Part shown: piece after piece, positions 11,516-19,452 of the stretch
Numbering within the stretch: position 1 is the stretch's first letter
How the letters are laid out: the number at the start of each line of letters is the position of its first letter
Assembly (NCBI GenBank): GCA_008690995.1
Contig: VRMN01000002.1
Location: forward strand, 1,550,001-1,614,000
Direction: 5' to 3'
From: Porphyridium purpureum
Lineage: Eukaryota; Rhodophyta; Bangiophyceae; Porphyridiales; Porphyridiaceae
DNA: 64,000 nt
Notes under the pieces: generated by a model
Told to the model about the DNA's origin: nothing
Seen by the model: the letters and a program-made list of their open reading frames with translations, nothing else
Databases searched by the model: none
Made by a program: the position numbers and the translations under genes

Positions 11516-12265
11516 ATGAGGGAAAAGGAGATAAGCTATGTGGTGGTGGAGGTGCTGGAAGCGGAACTTTATCGGTCTGGAGGTCTCTTGTCGGACGGGA
11601 GTTCGCCGTCTACGTATGTAACCCTCAGTTTACTGTTTCCTTCGTCCGGACGGTTTGTGCGCACAAATTGTCGCACGCGGACGGTCGAGCGTACGTTGTA
11701 CCCAGTGTTCAGCAGCCAGGGAGAGTGCGTGTTTGAGGTGCCGGTTCGAGAGAGCGAAGATGTCTTGTGGTTCCAGGTCATGATTGCGTCACGTTTCTCG
11801 TCCATCGAGCTGGGTAGCTGTATGTTTCCAGCAGACAGCGTTCCCGACAACTTGCCGCAGCAGCTAAGTTTTCAGCTATTCAGCCCAGAAAACACCGACA
11901 TTGACGCCGACACTCTGCCTGAACCGAAAGGGATCCTGACCATGTTCATCAAACGCGAGCGACGAACACTGCAGTTACTGGAGCTCTCAGACCTCAGCGA
12001 CCCAGAGCGGATAAAGTCGCTCCGCGCAAAGGCGCATGAGCTCGAAAGACGCTTTCTCGGCATTGGGGAGCTGGCCGACCTGCTCTTCGAGGAAGGCTAC
12101 AGCGAGGACATGGAGCAAAACTGGAACCAAGCGAAGCTGATTCTGAGCGAGCAGCTCGCGCTGCAGAAGTCTGAGGCAGAGCCCGAACGCCTTGATGACT
12201 ACGACATCTACGTCGCTGCGCTCCAGCACGTCGAGGAAGAAGGCGGCCTGTGGGATGGCGTCTGA
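11516..12265 (+). CDS. C2-like domain protein
   Basis: A 249-residue protein. Residues about 5-130 read as a C2-like beta-sandwich: an opening strand YVVVEVLEAEL, a TYVTLSLLF strand, a TRTVERTLYPVF stretch equivalent to the usual KTKVIKKTLNPVW, then a VLWFQVMIASR strand followed by LGSCMF. The acidic calcium-binding loops are not obvious (SPSTYV in place of the usual SDPYV), so calcium binding is doubtful. The C-terminal 110 residues are acidic and helical. The ATG at 11516 is preferred; upstream the frame stays open only because it runs antisense inside TBCD. A membrane or protein-docking role is an inference from the fold. Confidence 0.6.
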   Translation: MREKEISYVVVEVLEAELYRSGGLLSDGSSPSTYVTLSLLFPSSGRFVRTNCRTRTVERTLYPVFSSQGECVFEVPVRESEDVLWFQVMIASRFSSIELGSCMFPADSVPDNLPQQLSFQLFSPENTDIDADTLPEPKGILTMFIKRERRTLQLLELSDLSDPERIKSLRAKAHELERRFLGIGELADLLFEEGYSEDMEQNWNQAKLILSEQLALQKSEAEPERLDDYDIYVAALQHVEEEGGLWDGV

Positions 12266-12567
12266 TCAAGTCCAGAAGCGCAAAGACGTTGCGCAGACAC
12301 CAAACCTGGCATCGGCTTATTCCTCGCACAATCCGGACTGAGACGATGTACAGCGCTGAACTTAACTGTACCTCCACGCTCGCTTCGAACCTTCATTTTG
12401 AAAATTTGAAATCGGGTGACGGGCGCGGTGAGTCGCTTGACCAGCGGGCGCACGCGGGAAGTTGAAGGCGGCGCTCGCGACTGCGTGTGTGTGTGTGTGT
12501 GTGTGTGGGCGTGTGTGAATGTGCACAGACCCACTGGAGGGGTCTGTCTGCCCCGTCGCGGAGGAAA
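12266..12567. other. kinesin 5' flank with paired GTAC elements and GT tract
   Basis: Between the C2 gene and the kinesin. It contains GTACAGC at 12348, ACTGTACC at 12365 and a (GT)n tract at about 12485-12510. Confidence 0.6.
12348..12372 (+). promoter_or_regulatory. paired GTACAGC / ACTGTACC promoter element
   Basis: Two facing half-sites separated by 10 bp. The second is an exact heptamer and ends 196 bp before the kinesin ATG. Confidence 0.5.
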
Positions 12568-15500
12568 ATGGCAAAGCGGATGGGCAAGAATGATGCCACT
12601 GAGGAGCTGGTGTCTGTCCGCGTGGCGGCGAATGTGCGTCCACTGGTGGATAAGGAACTCGCGTCTGGGGCAAAAGATGTCATGCAGGTGGACGTCCGAG
12701 CGAAGCAGATTCAGTTGCTAAATCACGGCGACTTTGCCTTTGATGAGGTTTACGCGCCGTCGCATGAGCCGGCTCGCGCAAAGGAGGAAGCGGAGCGACT
12801 ATACCAGCAACTAGTTTTACCGCTAGTCGACGGACTTTTCGAGGGATACAACGCATCGGTATTGGCGTATGGTCAGACCGGATCGGGCAAGACGCACACC
12901 ATGGGCACGTCATATAGTCCCGGGCAGGCGGTGCGAGGCGTGGTGCCAAACGTACTGCAAGATATTTTCGCGCGTTCCGCGAAAATTCAGCGCGAGGGGA
13001 ATCAAGTCTCGCTGCGTTGCTCCTACGTTGAAATTCATAATGAAGAAATCCACGACTTGCTGGCACCAGACGGACCAGCCAACACGGCGAACCAAGCGGG
13101 GGCGACACTGCGTAAGAGAAGCACAATCTCGATCCGGGACAGTGCCGGAGGAAATGGCTCGGTTGAGCTCATTGGCGCCACGGAGGTTTGTGTCTCATCC
13201 TTGCAAGACTGCGTTGCTTGCCTGGAGCAAGGGTCGCTGTGTCGAACCACAGCCGCAACCGGCATGAACGCTCATTCCAGTCGCTCGCATGCCATTTTTT
13301 CCATAACGCTTGAGCAAAAGGTAAGCGATCGCAGCAATATCCACGAGCAACAAAAGTTTCTGGCAGCAAAAATGCACCTGGTCGATTTAGCGGGCAGCGA
13401 GCGTGCGAAAAGAACGCAAGCGGAAGGTCAGCGGTTAAAAGAAGGCATCCAAATCAATAAGGGGCTGAGCGTGCTTGGCAAAGTCATCAGCATTCTTTGC
13501 GAGGCCTCTGAAAACAATGGACATAATACTCCGAATAATGTGACTTCTGGTAGCGGACTTTCTCACGTTCATGTTCCGTACAGGGAAAGCAAGCTGACCC
13601 GCCTGCTTCAGGACTCGCTCGGTGGCAATTCGCGGACCGTGATGATTGCGTGCATCAGCCCCGCAAGTTCCAATCTGGAAGAGTCTTTGAGCACTCTTCG
13701 TTACGCGTCCAAGGCGCGCAACATCAAGAACCGTCCGAGCCAAAATCAAGATGAAGCCGGCTGCTCTTTACAGCAGCTCAAGCGACAGCTCGCGGAAGTG
13801 CGGGCAGAAAATCTGCGTCTGCGCGAGTCGGCGCGCTTGGCCGCGCGGAATGATGAGCCGGGAGGAGAACTCAGCGAAGGCACTAGCAGCTCACGACTTG
13901 TCACTCGGAACAGCCTACACGAGCTTGCGCTTCCGAAGTTTTCTGCAACATGTACGTGCGGGGCAGGAAGTGGCGGGAGCCGAACAAATTCGAGTCGCGA
14001 TTCGTTTGCGCTGAAAGAGGCAGCATTGTTGGTGGAGCAAGAGCGATTGACGGACGAGCTTAATGCAGCGCTGGCAGACGAGAAGCTCGCCATTGAGAAT
14101 TTGAAAGCCGTCCAGATCGAGCGGGATGCGCTTCGCAAGAAACTGCATTCACTAATGAATCAGAAGCGGACCGCACGCGAACAAGAAACAAAAGATCGAA
14201 GCTTGGTGCTTGCATCGTCTGTAAAGCGATCCGGTCGGCGCGGTGGTGCTGTCGGATCGACCATTCGCAGACAGGGCAAGGAAAATATACCTGCTGACTT
14301 TGATGAGTATGATACAGTCCAGGAAAATCTGCCGACACCACTGAAGTTGCGCTTCGGAGACGGAGATATTGATGACCTGGGTGGTCAAGGAAGCCATGAC
14401 TCCGTCAGACCGTACGACTTTCTGTGCAGTGGAGATGCGGACGCCAGCGAGTCATCAGACAATGAGACCATGCATGCACTGGAAGCACAAAGGGAGGCAC
14501 TTGAGTTGCAGCTGGCTGAGGCGACGTCGCAGATGAACCAGGTGGGCACTGAGAGTCAGCGTATTCATGCGATGCACGTGGACCATGTCAAACAGCAGGC
14601 CAAGCTGAAGGCCCAGTGCCAGCGACTCGAGAACGAGCGCGCGCGCTTGGTGCATGACATTGCACAGCTTCGAGACGTGTCGAAAAAGGAAGCAGAGATG
14701 AAAAAACAATACCAGGACCGGCTGAAGGAGCTGGAAAAGACGCTTGCGGAGATTCGTCGGAAGGCACAGAAACAGGAGCAGGTGCAGAAGTTGCTGGAAC
14801 GGTCCGAATCGGCAAAGAATATGTTGCAGCTGGACATTGTGGGAATCAAGAAGCGACTTGTGGATGTGCGCCGCCATCTGGAGGCCGAGCAGAAGAAAAG
14901 CAATGCGATTCACCGGGCGCAAGAACGTGAAATCAATCAATTAAAACGCCAGGGCCTGAAGGATGCGGCGAAAATGCAGCAGCTTGAAACCCTGCAGGAG
15001 CGCCAGCGTCAGGTAGTGCGGCGCAAGACGGAAGAAGCGGAAATTGCTCGCAAACAGCTTGTAGCTCAGCAAGCTCGGATCGTGCAGAATGCAGCCCGAA
15101 ACACCGACCGCTCGTCAACACGGCAGATGTTGGCTTCCGCAGCAGATCTGAAGACCGAGCCGATGCGGCGCGAGTGGATTGAGACTGAGATTTGCCGCGT
15201 TTTTGAGGTGCTTGAAATTCGGGAAGAGCTTTCGTGTGAGGGCGAATCCAAAATGCAATGCATGGAGCGTTTGGGTGAGCTAAATCGTGCTCGAAAGGCG
15301 AAAGATAGAGAGTCACCCGGTATAGAACGCGAGATTGATGCAGTTCAGAGGCAAATCCACGCACACGTCAGAAGGATGCAAACGCTGGAGAAGAAAGAGC
15401 GCACGCTTGGGTACAGAGACGAGGCAGAAGAAGACGCACGTCGCTGGGCAGGAATCAAGTACGTTGTGGAAGCACGTGCAATGCTGAGGTCATTGTTCAA

Positions 15501-16104
15501 AGCGGCTGTGAGTGAAAGAGTCAAGGCGCACTCTGGAGCCGCAGCCGAGAAGATCTGTTCGTCTCCAGATGGAAATTACCCGAAGAATGTGGCGAAGGCA
15601 TCGCGCACGAAGCAACCGGAGGCTGGCGCTGGGGACTTGGACGAGCTCTCCGAAGCCGGATCCTCGACATTTGGCGCTGACGATGCAAATCGCACTTTGC
15701 ATATTCGCGCACCACCAGCGACGCCTCACGCAAGAAGCGCGACGGCAGACGTCTCTGACTTGCTTCTGCAGCTTGCGGCCTGTAAAAACTCGCCACTCGG
15801 TGACAGTGAAAGCGACGCCAATTTGTGCGTGCAGGATGCATCCGTGACGCCGTATCATCGCAAAAATGCGGACGCGTCGTCATCTGCCTCCTGGGCAAAG
15901 ATGATGATAGCGGGCGGTGATCAGAATTCCAAGGAGCCGCAAATTCGGGCCGAAAGGCGGAGCAATTTTCGTGGGAGTCGAGACGATGAGGCAGGTGTGG
16001 GCGACGGCCTCGACTCTGACAGCGACGATGATCCCAATATGGACGATCCCAATGATCCCACTTGGGACGCCAAGTTGCTAGGGCCACGGGCCCGCGTGCA
16101 CTAG
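12568..16104 (+). CDS. kinesin-4-like (chromokinesin/KIF4-type) motor protein
   Basis: A 1178-residue N-terminal kinesin. Motor landmarks: P-loop GQTGSGKT at 102-109, switch I region NAHSSRSHAIF near 232, switch II DLAGSE at 273, then VPYRESKLTRLLQDSLGG and the neck-proximal LRYASKARNIKNRP. The motor reads closest to the kinesin-4 family. Long heptad stretches with Glu/Lys/Gln-rich sequence occupy about 640-960, and the tail is acidic and disordered (SDSDDDPNMDDPNDP). The family moves toward microtubule plus ends, in mitotic chromosome or spindle-midzone roles. The ATG at 12568 is chosen because the frame upstream is only a translated GT microsatellite opening with a GTG codon. Confidence 0.88.
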   Translation: MAKRMGKNDATEELVSVRVAANVRPLVDKELASGAKDVMQVDVRAKQIQLLNHGDFAFDEVYAPSHEPARAKEEAERLYQQLVLPLVDGLFEGYNASVLAYGQTGSGKTHTMGTSYSPGQAVRGVVPNVLQDIFARSAKIQREGNQVSLRCSYVEIHNEEIHDLLAPDGPANTANQAGATLRKRSTISIRDSAGGNGSVELIGATEVCVSSLQDCVACLEQGSLCRTTAATGMNAHSSRSHAIFSITLEQKVSDRSNIHEQQKFLAAKMHLVDLAGSERAKRTQAEGQRLKEGIQINKGLSVLGKVISILCEASENNGHNTPNNVTSGSGLSHVHVPYRESKLTRLLQDSLGGNSRTVMIACISPASSNLEESLSTLRYASKARNIKNRPSQNQDEAGCSLQQLKRQLAEVRAENLRLRESARLAARNDEPGGELSEGTSSSRLVTRNSLHELALPKFSATCTCGAGSGGSRTNSSRDSFALKEAALLVEQERLTDELNAALADEKLAIENLKAVQIERDALRKKLHSLMNQKRTAREQETKDRSLVLASSVKRSGRRGGAVGSTIRRQGKENIPADFDEYDTVQENLPTPLKLRFGDGDIDDLGGQGSHDSVRPYDFLCSGDADASESSDNETMHALEAQREALELQLAEATSQMNQVGTESQRIHAMHVDHVKQQAKLKAQCQRLENERARLVHDIAQLRDVSKKEAEMKKQYQDRLKELEKTLAEIRRKAQKQEQVQKLLERSESAKNMLQLDIVGIKKRLVDVRRHLEAEQKKSNAIHRAQEREINQLKRQGLKDAAKMQQLETLQERQRQVVRRKTEEAEIARKQLVAQQARIVQNAARNTDRSSTRQMLASAADLKTEPMRREWIETEICRVFEVLEIREELSCEGESKMQCMERLGELNRARKAKDRESPGIEREIDAVQRQIHAHVRRMQTLEKKERTLGYRDEAEEDARRWAGIKYVVEARAMLRSLFKAAVSERVKAHSGAAAEKICSSPDGNYPKNVAKASRTKQPEAGAGDLDELSEAGSSTFGADDANRTLHIRAPPATPHARSATADVSDLLLQLAACKNSPLGDSESDANLCVQDASVTPYHRKNADASSSASWAKMMIAGGDQNSKEPQIRAERRSNFRGSRDDEAGVGDGLDSDSDDDPNMDDPNDPTWDAKLLGPRARVH

Positions 16105-16212
16105 GAATAGACATTGCAAATTTGGGGAGGCAACATCTGACGGGGAGGAAAGAAAAAAATTAAATAAAAAGAAAAATAGACAGCGTTGTACTTTCAGCAC
16201 GAACAAGAAATA
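16105..16212. other. convergent spacer with AT-rich 3' end
   Basis: About 108 bp between converging stop codons of the kinesin and zuotin. It includes an A-rich TTAAATAAAAAG stretch near 16159 that could serve as a poly(A) signal for the kinesin. Confidence 0.45.
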
Positions 16213-18609
16213 TTATTTAGCACTCGCGGCAGCCTTTTTCAGCTTGAAATACGCCACAAGCTCCTTGTACCGCGCAGAGCATTCATCGGGGGTCTTCCCC
16301 GAAACCTCCGACGCAATCTTTGCCCACCGCTCCTCACCGAGACTGGCAGGATGCCTCTTCATCGCAAGTTCAAGTTGATCCTGCTGCTTCTTTGAAAAGT
16401 TCATGCTGTTCGGAGGAGCATTCGGTACCACAGCCGCTGCAGTCGCTGCTGCCGATTTTATGCTCCCGCCAACCCCGTTTGTCTCTCCCGAGACTTGCTT
16501 CTTTGCCGTGGAACCGGCCGCGGACTCGGTCGCCGTCGCACCAGGAGTCATACCAACTGATGATTTTGGCCCATCGACACTCTTTCCTGCTTTGAGGGCA
16601 GCCGTCGGCTTTGTCTTCGAAGCCGCCTCTCGAATGTGTGCCGTACGCTCTTGGACTTCCTTCGGAGTCTTCGTACCAATAAAGTCGGCCACCTTGTCCC
16701 ATCGCTCACGAGTGCCAGCTGGATACTTCGTCAGCCCCTTGGAAAGCAGAGACAGTTCGTCTTCAGTCCACCTGGAAATACGAGATGAGTCCTGTTTCTT
16801 CTCCTTCCCATCGCTACCTGATGTCTCCTTGGCGTGATTCTTGTGATGTTCGTGTGATCCGTTCTGATTCAAAGACGCGTCATATTTCTCCAAGCACAGC
16901 AGCACCGACGACGCCCACTTGCTGCCATCGGCGCTCGCTTTCTCCATATTTTCTGCGCATTCCTCGAGCTGCTCGGGCGAAAGGCCCAAGCACACGCGGT
17001 CGAGCATCATTCTCAAGTGTTCTTCATCTCTGTGAGCGTTTCCAATGGCTATATCTGTCTCATGCTGAATGGCAACCCCAACGGCGTCACGCACGCGGGC
17101 GCGAAGCTGCTTGATAACCTTCTTTTGCTTGTCGCGCTCTTGCTTCGCTATAGCTGCCTGTTGACGTTCCACCTGAGCGCGTTCCTCAGCCTCGTGCTCC
17201 TTTCGCTCCTTTTCAAACCGCGACGCGGCCTGCCGGTCCTCCCGCTCTTTGCGCTTGCGCTCTTTCTCTTGCTCACGCTTGAGCCGCTCGGCCTCTTTCC
17301 GACCCGCAATTCTCGGATCGTTATTGTACGCAAGTTCTACCAGCGCACGGATTCGTGCATTTTCCTCCACTTTGCGCGCTTTTGACTTTTTCGCGTTCTG
17401 TCGTTCCATCCAGCGCTTTTCGTCGCGAGATTCTGCCTGGTCAGGGTCAAACTCGAGGTCCAATGAAAATTCGCGCCACGAATCGAAGGCAAACCAAAAT
17501 GAGTAGAAGGCGTCCACCTCCTCCATAGACGAGTCCTTATCGCCGAGCTTGGGCACCCTGTTCGTCGTCGACCATCGCGCATTCAGCTCAAACGTTTGGC
17601 CTAGCTTGTCATAAAATGCCTCCTCACTGGCGGTCACGTCCTTCTCGGATGGGATTGAGTCATCGAATTCGTCCACCGAGTCATAAGCAGCTCGCTTGCG
17701 CTTATCACTTAGCTGCTCGTACGCATGGCGCACGTGCTTAAAATGCTCTTCTGCGTGCCGTGTTGCTTCTTCTCCCAATCCTCCAACCTTGTCCGGATGG
17801 TACTTCATACTTTCTTGCCGAAACGCACGTCGAATATCATCCTCGGAGGCGCGCCATCGCACGTCGGCGAGGCCGAGGAGATCGTAGTAGTCTTCTTTGT
17901 TCCTTGATGACAAGCGCTTCAGGGACCACAAATCGATTGCCGCTGCAGGTGTGGCCCCACTATCATTGGGCGTCCGCGGGGTCGCAGAGCCGCTCTCTGC
18001 ATCGTCATCTAGGAGTCCATTCAGCGCGCCCGACTGGAGGCGTACAGCGGCCCTTTCGGCAGACCTTAGACTCTTGAGTCTTTTGACGTCAGTGCTTTGT
18101 TCTTCTTCCGCCTGACTTGCCTGCTGGTTCAACTGCTCCACCAATTGTTCGAGCATGAGCTGCTCTTCTGACGGGTCCCACATGATTCCCAGTCTAGCCA
18201 TACTCTCATCGAGCTTGATCCATTCATGCTCTTTCACTTCGGAAATCCTCCTCGCGATGTGCTCCACGTGCGTATGAGCCAGCGCGGCCGGCAGAACATC
18301 ATCTGATGCAGCACGGGTGTCAGGACAGCTGCTGGCCATGGAGACCAGGATGTGGCGCATGGACGGGGGCCGCCACGCGCCGCAGCGCACAGCCAGCTGT
18401 TTCTGGTACGCGCGTCCCGCATGCTCCACGTGCCTGCGGCGCGGCGCGGCCGCCGGGCTCACGACCTCGGCGCGGCCATTAGCGACCCACTCCTTGCCTC
18501 GCGCGTCAAGCTCGTCCCGCATCCACGCGTCCACGTCGCACAGCCGCGGCACGGCCGCGCCTGCGGTCGACGCTGCCAGCATCTCGACGCTGCGTCCGCC
18601 ACTCCCCAT
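16213..18609 (-). CDS. DNAJC2: zuotin / DNAJC2 (MPP11) ribosome-associated J-protein
   Basis: A 798-residue protein. The J domain begins with YYDLLGLADVRW and carries HPDK at residue 271. A charged helical zuotin-homology region follows, rich in Lys/Glu/Arg (about 400-560). Two SANT/Myb-like domains lie at the C-terminus: RWTEDELSLLSKGLTKYP and NFSKKQQDQLELAMKRHP. This order is that of animal and plant DNAJC2/MPP11; yeast zuotin lacks the SANT domains. The family recruits Hsp70 to nascent chains at the ribosome exit tunnel and can act on chromatin. The first ATG is at 18609; upstream codons are open only to a GTG. Confidence 0.93.
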   Translation of the reverse strand: MGSGGRSVEMLAASTAGAAVPRLCDVDAWMRDELDARGKEWVANGRAEVVSPAAAPRRRHVEHAGRAYQKQLAVRCGAWRPPSMRHILVSMASSCPDTRAASDDVLPAALAHTHVEHIARRISEVKEHEWIKLDESMARLGIMWDPSEEQLMLEQLVEQLNQQASQAEEEQSTDVKRLKSLRSAERAAVRLQSGALNGLLDDDAESGSATPRTPNDSGATPAAAIDLWSLKRLSSRNKEDYYDLLGLADVRWRASEDDIRRAFRQESMKYHPDKVGGLGEEATRHAEEHFKHVRHAYEQLSDKRKRAAYDSVDEFDDSIPSEKDVTASEEAFYDKLGQTFELNARWSTTNRVPKLGDKDSSMEEVDAFYSFWFAFDSWREFSLDLEFDPDQAESRDEKRWMERQNAKKSKARKVEENARIRALVELAYNNDPRIAGRKEAERLKREQEKERKRKEREDRQAASRFEKERKEHEAEERAQVERQQAAIAKQERDKQKKVIKQLRARVRDAVGVAIQHETDIAIGNAHRDEEHLRMMLDRVCLGLSPEQLEECAENMEKASADGSKWASSVLLCLEKYDASLNQNGSHEHHKNHAKETSGSDGKEKKQDSSRISRWTEDELSLLSKGLTKYPAGTRERWDKVADFIGTKTPKEVQERTAHIREAASKTKPTAALKAGKSVDGPKSSVGMTPGATATESAAGSTAKKQVSGETNGVGGSIKSAAATAAAVVPNAPPNSMNFSKKQQDQLELAMKRHPASLGEERWAKIASEVSGKTPDECSARYKELVAYFKLKKAAASAK

Positions 18610-19452
18610 GCTTCCTTTAGTTTCTGTGCTGCTGTGACACACAGAGCAAGCGCGCGCTCCCCTTGTGTTCCTGTCTCTGCGTGAGCCTGTGTGACCGTGT
18701 GACTCTGTGTGTATGTGTGTGTGTGTGTGTGTGTCTGTCTCTACCTCTGCCTCTCACTCCCTGCCTCCCCTCCTGCCGTCCGACTTTCATCAGCGGCGCG
18801 CCCATGCGCACCGCGCGCGTGCCGCGCAATTTTGCTCGCACGGCCGCCGGACTGGCACTGAACACACAGCCAACTGTACCTCTAACTGAACACCCGCGCG
18901 TGCCCGTGCGTGCGTTGTGGCGGGGAAACGCACAGTGGGCGCGGACACCTCCAACATTCGTATGCCTCGTGCGAACGGTGCGGCAGAATCCAGCGTGTTT
19001 ATTTTCTCTTTCTCCATGGATATGTCGCGCCGCTCATCTCGCGGCGAGGTGCGTTTTGCACAGCACTGCCATCTTACTCGCAAGAAAGCGCATGTCCACT
19101 CAGGCACACACACACACATGCACACAAACACAAACAGCGATGTGGATGACAGCCTCTCACATCCTAGTTCACGCACACTTGTCGCGAAAATCGACAGCGC
19201 AGTGTGAATGAAGGCAGCCGCGCACATCCAAACCATTTCGCAAAAAGATCAGAGGTCCCGCTGTCTGTGCGTAACCCTGGTGACTGCCAACCTGCTTACT
19301 CATTCCGTCAGTCCTACCCGCCAAAGCAAACAATAAGAATTAATCGTAGACCGACTCTGCTTCAAGTCGCTTGTATCCTCGGTCCAAACCCTCTAGTCAG
19401 ATGATAATAAAAAACAGAGACAAAGAAAACCTTGCCAGAGACGTGGACACCA
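18610..19452. other. zuotin 5' flank, microsatellites
   Basis: 843 bp between the zuotin start and the stop of the next minus-strand gene. It contains a (GT)n tract near 18712-18735, an ACTGTACC element at 18873-18880 and a CA-rich tract near 19105-19135. No gene is supported. Confidence 0.6.
18873..18880 (-). promoter_or_regulatory. ACTGTACC promoter element
   Basis: Exact heptamer 264 bp upstream of the zuotin ATG; read on the gene's strand it is GGTACAGT. Confidence 0.45.

Noticed and set aside
12487-12567. 27-codon extension of the kinesin reading Cys-Val repeats
   Set aside because: It is a translated GT microsatellite opening with GTG; motor homology starts after the ATG at 12568.
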